Below, one piece after another: positions 60,113 through 64,000 of a DNA stretch of 64,000 bases. The notes beneath the pieces were generated by a model. It was not told where the DNA came from, made no database searches, and saw nothing but the letters and a program-made list of their open reading frames with translations. The first letter of the stretch is position 1. Each line of letters starts with the position of its first letter. The stretch is from Mesobacillus jeotgali (GTDB lineage: Bacteria; Bacillota; Bacilli; Bacillales; Cytobacillaceae), in the NCBI RefSeq assembly GCF_031759225.1, contig NZ_CP134494.1:746001-810000 (forward strand). Direction: 5' to 3'. The translations under genes and the position numbers were made by a program.

Positions 60113-60145
60113 AAAAAAGAACCCGGCAGTTATTAGCCGAGTCCT
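60113..60145 (-). terminator. Hairpin after the 54-residue gene
   Basis: On the minus strand GGACTCGGC pairs with GCCGGGTTC, followed by TTTTTTA. Confidence 0.65.
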
Positions 60146-60152
60146 GGAAACA

Positions 60153-60317
60153 TTATGCCTCGTCTTCCTCTACGCGATTCTTGAACGCTTCCTGGACTAC
60201 GAGGAATTCCTCATCTTCCTGGGCTTCTGTTTCAGGTCGCTTTGCTTTCAGTGCACCTGAAGGCAGGTCTCCGGGATGGCCCTTTTTCTTGTGGTTGAAT
60301 TCTTTGCCTCTGCTCAT
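60153..60317 (-). CDS. Small charged hypothetical protein, 54 residues
   Basis: Starts at ATG 60317 (minus) after a perfect AAAGGAGGA. Basic start (SRGKEFNHKKKGHPGDLPSG) and very acidic end (EAQEDEEFLVVQEAFKNRVEEDEA). No membrane part. Similar in style to small Bacillaceae YfhD-like proteins, but I do not assign a family. Confidence 0.7.
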   Translation of the reverse strand: MSRGKEFNHKKKGHPGDLPSGALKAKRPETEAQEDEEFLVVQEAFKNRVEEDEA

Positions 60318-60432
60318 TTATGAATCCTCCTTTCTTGTCCCAAGTAGTTTTTCCTGATGGGACCTGAAATATAAAAAATCTGTTGCATATGATTGTATAG
60401 ATACAAATTTTCAGAAAGAAAGGGCGGCTTAA

Positions 60433-61044
60433 ATGGACGAAAAATTGTACGCTCAAGATTTGGTGAAGTGCCCGACTGTATTTTGTGCAAATCGTGATGA
60501 CCAGGCTCCGCTTTTTACAGCAGATGCCTTGATTAATGGGGACATTAGGAAAATTAACCTTGAGGATTATCGGGGAAAGTGGGTCATTTTATTTTTTTAC
60601 CCAAGCGATTTCACCTTTGTCTGACCGACAGAACTGGCGGCGGTCGCCGCTGTTTACCCTTATATCCAGGCGCTGGGGGCTGAATTGCTGGCTATCAGCA
60701 CAGATAGTGTCTACTCTCACAAGGTGTTTAAGGAGACCTCTCCATCTTTGAAGAATGTAACGTATCCAATGGTAAGCGACAGGACACAGGTCATCAGCCG
60801 TGCCTACCGGGTTCTGGATGAAACAACAGGGGCCTGCTTCAGAACATCGGTTTTCATTGATCCAGGAGGCATCATCAGGGCAAAGCTTACTTATCCTGGG
60901 AATGTTGGCCGAAATCTTCCTGAGCATGTAAGGATGCTGCAGGCTTTCGAATATGCCAAGCAAACAGGCAAAGGTGTGCCGGCGAACTGGGTGCCCGGCC
61001 AGCAAGGAGTCAGTACGGACCCATCCAATATAGGGAATATTTAA
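60433..61044 (+). CDS. Peroxiredoxin (AhpC/TSA) with in-frame TGA at the catalytic Cys: probable selenoprotein PrxU
   Basis: 203 codons from ATG 60433 (AAAGGGCGG upstream) to TAA 61044, one open frame except TGA at 60622-60624. That TGA is exactly at the peroxidatic residue (codon 64) in the context PSDFTFV-TGA-PTELAAV, where other AhpC proteins have FTFVCPTEL. A hairpin with a GGTC loop follows at SECIS distance. The rest is intact ([29 protein letters not shown]). The usual C-terminal resolving Cys is replaced by Val (GVPANW). It reduces peroxides; selenocysteine would raise reactivity. The alternatives are a nonsense mutation or a sequencing error, but neither explains the hairpin. Confidence 0.75.
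60622..60654 (+). promoter_or_regulatory. Candidate bacterial SECIS element
   Basis: Directly after the TGA: arm AAC-TG-GCGGC (60632-60641), loop GGTC (60642-60645), arm GCCGC-T-GTT (60646-60654). The loop G-T pair lies about 19-20 bases from the TGA. The GGUC apical loop is the same as in the E. coli fdhF SECIS bound by SelB. The TGA is followed by C, a weak-termination context. Confidence 0.6.
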
Positions 61045-61049
61045 GGAAG

Positions 61050-61080
61050 CAGGTCCTGTTAAAAAGGGCCTGTTTTTTTG
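61050..61080 (+). terminator. Terminator of the peroxiredoxin gene
   Basis: CAGGTCC (61050-61056) and GGGCCTG (61066-61072), then seven T residues. Confidence 0.8.
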
Positions 61081-61137
61081 TTCAGCTCCAGCTTTAGTCG
61101 TAGGCGTTTCCGCTTTATTTTTTGTCTGTGACCAGCA

Positions 61138-61242
61138 TCACAATCCGTGGATAAAAATGTCACAAATTCTCTACAAAAATCTTCGATATCACTCACAAAG
61201 TTTTTTTACAATAGAATTGAGATTATGTTAAGAATTTCACAA
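61138..61242 (+). promoter_or_regulatory. cydAB promoter region with TCACAA half-sites
   Basis: TCACAA starts at 61138, 61160, 61193 and 61237, all in one orientation with gaps of 22, 33 and 44 bp. TCACAA is half of the Rex operator (TTGTGA-N6-TCACAA), and Rex represses cyd genes in Bacillus. No complete Rex palindrome is present. A good -10 TACAAT is at 61207-61212. Confidence 0.45.
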
Positions 61243-61268
61243 ACGAAATCAATTAGGAGGAACCGTAG

Positions 61269-62621
61269 ATGGATGAGGTCCTGATATTAAGCCGGATCCA
61301 GTTTGCTGTCACTGTTTTTTATCATTTTTTATTTGTTCCATTGACCATTGGTTTAGTCATTCTCGTTGCCATCATGGAGACAAAGTATGCCCGCACCCTT
61401 GATGTGACCTATAAGCGGATGGCAGATTATTGGGGAAAACTGTTCGCGATCAACTTTGTGCTTGGCGTGATTACAGGTATTACGATGGAATTCCAATTTG
61501 GCACGAACTGGTCTGAATACTCGAAGTACATGGGAGATATTTTCGGATCGCCGCTTGCGATTGAAGCTCTGGTCGCCTTTTTCCTTGAATCGACCTTTAT
61601 GGGCATCTGGCTGTTCGGCAAGGATAAGTTTTCACCAAAGCTGCGGGCATTTTCGATCTGGATGGTCGCTCTCGGAACGAATATATCCGCTCTGTGGATT
61701 ATTACCGCCAACGGATTCATGCAAAACCCGGTCGGATATATCCTGAAAAATGGCCGAGTGGAATTGAATAGCTTCTGGGAGCTCGTCACCAATCCTTATG
61801 CCTGGTATATGTTCATACATACTGTTGTTAGTGCCTACATTGTCGGAGCGTTCTTCATGATGGCCATCAGTGCTTACCATCTGTTAAGGAAGAATGAAAC
61901 GGCGTTCTATAAAAAATCATTCAAGTACGGATTGGCCATGGCTCTGTTTTCGGCCACGCTGACACCTTTCATCGGGCACCAGTCAGGTGTATTCGCGGCG
62001 AAAATGCAGCCGGCAAAAGGTGCAGCGATGGAGGCAGTCTGGGAAACACAAAAGGACATGCCATTTCACCTGATCCAGATTCCGGACCAGGAAAACGAAC
62101 GCAATGCTTTTGAGGCAATCAGCATACCGAAATTGGGAAGCTTCTTTTATACAAACTCCTTTGAAGGGGAAGTCACTGGTTTGAATGATATCCCTAAAGA
62201 TGAACGGCCGAATGTGGAATTGGTCTTTTACGCGTTCAGAGTCATGGTCGCGCTCGGAGTCTTCTTTCTTGCAGTATCCTGGTACGGCTTGTACCTTTAC
62301 CGGAAAAATAAACTGGAGAACTCACCAAGATATTTGAAGCTGGTCCTTTATTCTGTGCTGCTCCCTTACCTGGCGATCAATGCCGGCTGGATGGTGGCTG
62401 AGGCGGGAAGACAGCCATGGGTTGTATATGGATTGATGAAAACTTCGGAGGGGGTTTCGCCTATCGCTATGTCCCAGGTGGTGTTTTCTTTGGCAGCTCT
62501 GGTCACTTTCTATACGGTGCTGCTGATTGCTGATGTCTATTTAATCATCAAATATGCGAAAAAGGGTCCTGAATCTGAGGTTAAATATGGTCTCGAAGGA
62601 GGCATAAAGCATGTCTCATGA
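61269..62621 (+). CDS. cydA: Cytochrome bd quinol oxidase subunit I
   Basis: 450 residues, about nine helices, short Q-loop form. Heme ligands: His in VFYHFLFVPLTIG near the start; the conserved GRQPWVVYG segment is present. Binds hemes and quinol and reduces O2 at low oxygen. ATG 61269 has TAGGAGGAA. Overlaps cydB by 11 bases. Confidence 0.96.
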   Translation: MDEVLILSRIQFAVTVFYHFLFVPLTIGLVILVAIMETKYARTLDVTYKRMADYWGKLFAINFVLGVITGITMEFQFGTNWSEYSKYMGDIFGSPLAIEALVAFFLESTFMGIWLFGKDKFSPKLRAFSIWMVALGTNISALWIITANGFMQNPVGYILKNGRVELNSFWELVTNPYAWYMFIHTVVSAYIVGAFFMMAISAYHLLRKNETAFYKKSFKYGLAMALFSATLTPFIGHQSGVFAAKMQPAKGAAMEAVWETQKDMPFHLIQIPDQENERNAFEAISIPKLGSFFYTNSFEGEVTGLNDIPKDERPNVELVFYAFRVMVALGVFFLAVSWYGLYLYRKNKLENSPRYLKLVLYSVLLPYLAINAGWMVAEAGRQPWVVYGLMKTSEGVSPIAMSQVVFSLAALVTFYTVLLIADVYLIIKYAKKGPESEVKYGLEGGIKHVS

Positions 62622-63639
62622 TACACTTGCAATCATTTGGTTCGGTTTGTGGGGATTGATCTGGACGGTTTATTTCATCCTCGATGGATATACTCTTGGC
62701 ACTGGAATGCTGTTTCCGTTCATTGCGAAAAACCGCCAGGAGCGCAACCAGCTCCAGGAGGCGGTCGGACCGTTCTGGGGAGGGAATGAGGTTTGGCTCA
62801 TCACTGCAGGTGGAGCGACATTCGCAGCTTTTCCAGCAGTTTATGCCGATATGTTCAGCTTCTTGTATACACCATTGTTCCTGGTTCTGATTGCTTTGTT
62901 CATTCGGGCAATCGGACTTGAATTCATGCATAAGGACGACAATCCGCTATGGCAGGCAGCGTGTAAATGGGGTTTCTTCACTGGCAGCTTTTTGATCGCT
63001 TTCTTATTTGGGGTCACCTTCGCCAATCTGTACCGCGGTCTGCTGATCGGCGCTAATGGCTATGAAGGCAATTTGTTCAGCCTGTTGAATGGCTATGGCA
63101 TTTTAGGTGGATTACTGTTTGTGTCATTATTCCTGCTGTCAGGATCTTTATGGATTCAGCTGAAGACTGCAGGGCAAACCGCCGTTCGGGCTTACAGAAT
63201 TTCAAGGATTCTAGCTGGCGTGGCCCCGGCCATGCTATCGCTGTTCTTTTTGGCGACTGTGAATAGGACGCCATTGCTTGATAATTACTCGCAGCAACCG
63301 GTCCTTTGGATTGTGCCGATGCTCTCACTGGCTGCGATGCTTGCGACAGTGTACTTTATTTTCAAAAAGAAAATCGGTTATGCCTTTACCGCGGTCTGCG
63401 TGACGATTTTTACGAAAATGGCATTCGGGTTTGCTGGAATGTTCCCGAACATGCTGCCTTCAAGCATAGACAGCGCCTATAGCGTCACACTTTTTGAGGC
63501 AGCAGGCAGCAAGCTCAACCTGACCATCATGTTCGTCGTTGCCGTCATCTTCGTTCCGATCATCATTGCTTATCAGTCCTGGAGCTACACACTTTTCAAG
63601 GACAAAATAGTAAAAGAAAGCGCAAAGGGATATCAATGA
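62611..63639 (+). CDS. cydB: Cytochrome bd quinol oxidase subunit II
   Basis: 342 residues, about eight helices. Family start LAIIWFGLWGLIWTVYFILDG and GPFWGGNEVWLITAGGA are present. Forms the oxidase with CydA. ATG 62611 lies inside the cydA end with GGAGGC upstream. No cydCD genes follow before the window ends. Confidence 0.96.
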   Translation: MSHDTLAIIWFGLWGLIWTVYFILDGYTLGTGMLFPFIAKNRQERNQLQEAVGPFWGGNEVWLITAGGATFAAFPAVYADMFSFLYTPLFLVLIALFIRAIGLEFMHKDDNPLWQAACKWGFFTGSFLIAFLFGVTFANLYRGLLIGANGYEGNLFSLLNGYGILGGLLFVSLFLLSGSLWIQLKTAGQTAVRAYRISRILAGVAPAMLSLFFLATVNRTPLLDNYSQQPVLWIVPMLSLAAMLATVYFIFKKKIGYAFTAVCVTIFTKMAFGFAGMFPNMLPSSIDSAYSVTLFEAAGSKLNLTIMFVVAVIFVPIIIAYQSWSYTLFKDKIVKESAKGYQ

Positions 63640-63643
63640 CCAG

Positions 63644-63673
63644 AAAGGCGTCTGGATGGCCAGACGCCTTTTG
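63644..63673 (+). terminator. Terminator of cydAB
   Basis: AAAGGCGTCTGG and CCAGACGCCTTT around ATGG, then TTTT. Confidence 0.85.
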
Positions 63674-63717
63674 TGTGGCGGGAGCGTTTAAAAATCGCTA
63701 ATAATTGAGGCTTAATA

Positions 63718-64000
63718 GACATTTCAGGTGAGGACTGAGCACCAAAATGTCTAATAAAAGGGGTTTAAAAGACATTTCAGTCAAGGACCCGCACCAAAAT
63801 GTCTAATAAAAGGGGTTTAATAGACATTTCAGTCAAGGACCCGCACCAAAATGTCTAATAAAAGGGGTTTAATAGACATTTCAAGCAAGGACCGGAGTCA
63901 AAATGTCTAATAAAAGGGGTTTAATGGACATTTCAAGCAAGGACCGGAGTCAAAATGTCTAATAAAAGGGGTTTAATGGACATTTCAAATAAGTACCGGC
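63718..64000. repeat. Repeat array E: GACATTT / AAATGTC alternating every 26 bp, runs off window
   Basis: GACATTT starts at 63718, 63771, 63823, 63875, 63927 and 63979; its inverse AAATGTC at 63745, 63797, 63849, 63901 and 63953. Steps are 26 bp (27 at first; 26 between all others). The full unit is 52 bp, with filler TAATAAAAGGGGTTTAAT well conserved. No coding frame is supported. The array continues beyond the window. Confidence 0.92.

Noticed and set aside
60685..61044. Peroxiredoxin C-terminal part as a separate gene starting at 60685
   Set aside because: No ribosome site; it would lack the active site. The single frame with TGA from 60433 explains the data better.

Overview
The window is a chromosomal segment of a low-to-mid GC, Gram-positive, endospore-former-type bacterium of the family Bacillaceae, of a Mesobacillus or Cytobacillus kind; the exact genus cannot be fixed from this sequence. 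The evidence is the gene content: strong AGGAGG ribosome sites, the LiaI/H/F/S/R envelope-stress operon, a TapA-SipW-TasA matrix operon, a SigB-type promoter, a SAM-I riboswitch, an M6 immune-inhibitor protease, YitT, YflT and an MscL. No rRNA, tRNA, prophage, insertion sequence or CRISPR array was seen.

Layout. 1-7.1 kb: end of a GGDEF cyclase, sdaAB-sdaAA, asnA, an M23 peptidase, then a frameshifted LiuR-like MerR regulator coupled to an acyl-CoA dehydrogenase. 7.1-10.7 kb: an AT-rich matrix operon (tapA-like, sipW, tasA/calY-like, and a wall-anchored TasA-like protein with an LPNTS signal). 10.8-18.9 kb: SulP transporter, YdaL/YdaM-like exopolysaccharide pair, a three-gene ABC-2 exporter, an SCP2 protein. 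19.0-23.0 kb: a membrane histidine kinase and an HD-GYP phosphodiesterase that share one sensor domain; the HD-GYP gene runs into a tiny peptide gene (frameshifted as read) and a PqqD-M50 protease. 23-34 kb: M20 peptidase, InhA, DEAD-box helicase, amidase, YitT, an HEPN-like/CBS protein, SAM riboswitch with a trans-sulfuration enzyme. 34-43 kb: stress genes, the lia operon, and an ABC-F gene behind a leader ORF and two terminators. 43-50 kb: flippase, DUF1284, RCK protein, CorA, DUF3243, two tandem 34-codon ORFs, mscL and a GAF-LuxR regulator. 50-64 kb: a three-gene secreted cassette (DUF6230-like, DUF6114-like, 11-residue-repeat protein), acyP, aminopeptidase, MFS, topB, Nudix-GNAT, YbjQ, a peroxiredoxin whose catalytic cysteine codon is TGA, and cydAB.

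How parts work together. Several genes bear on c-di-GMP, biofilm matrix and the cell surface: a GGDEF protein, an HD-GYP protein, the TasA operon with SinR-like boxes, and the YdaLM-like pair. Envelope stress is covered by Lia, MscL, YflT and the ABC-F protein. The most notable observations are: (1) an apparent selenocysteine peroxiredoxin with a SECIS-like hairpin right after the TGA; (2) five intergenic repeat arrays with different core words but only two geometries, direct repeats about every 20-21 bp or alternately inverted repeats every 26 bp; (3) the HD-GYP / peptide / PqqD-M50 cluster; (4) the DUF6230/DUF6114/repeat cassette facing a LuxR regulator; and (5) a duplicated, selectively conserved 34-residue protein gene beside mscL. 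Three genes carry single frameshifts in short runs, which may be real or sequencing errors. All family names are from recognition of the sequence, with no database search.
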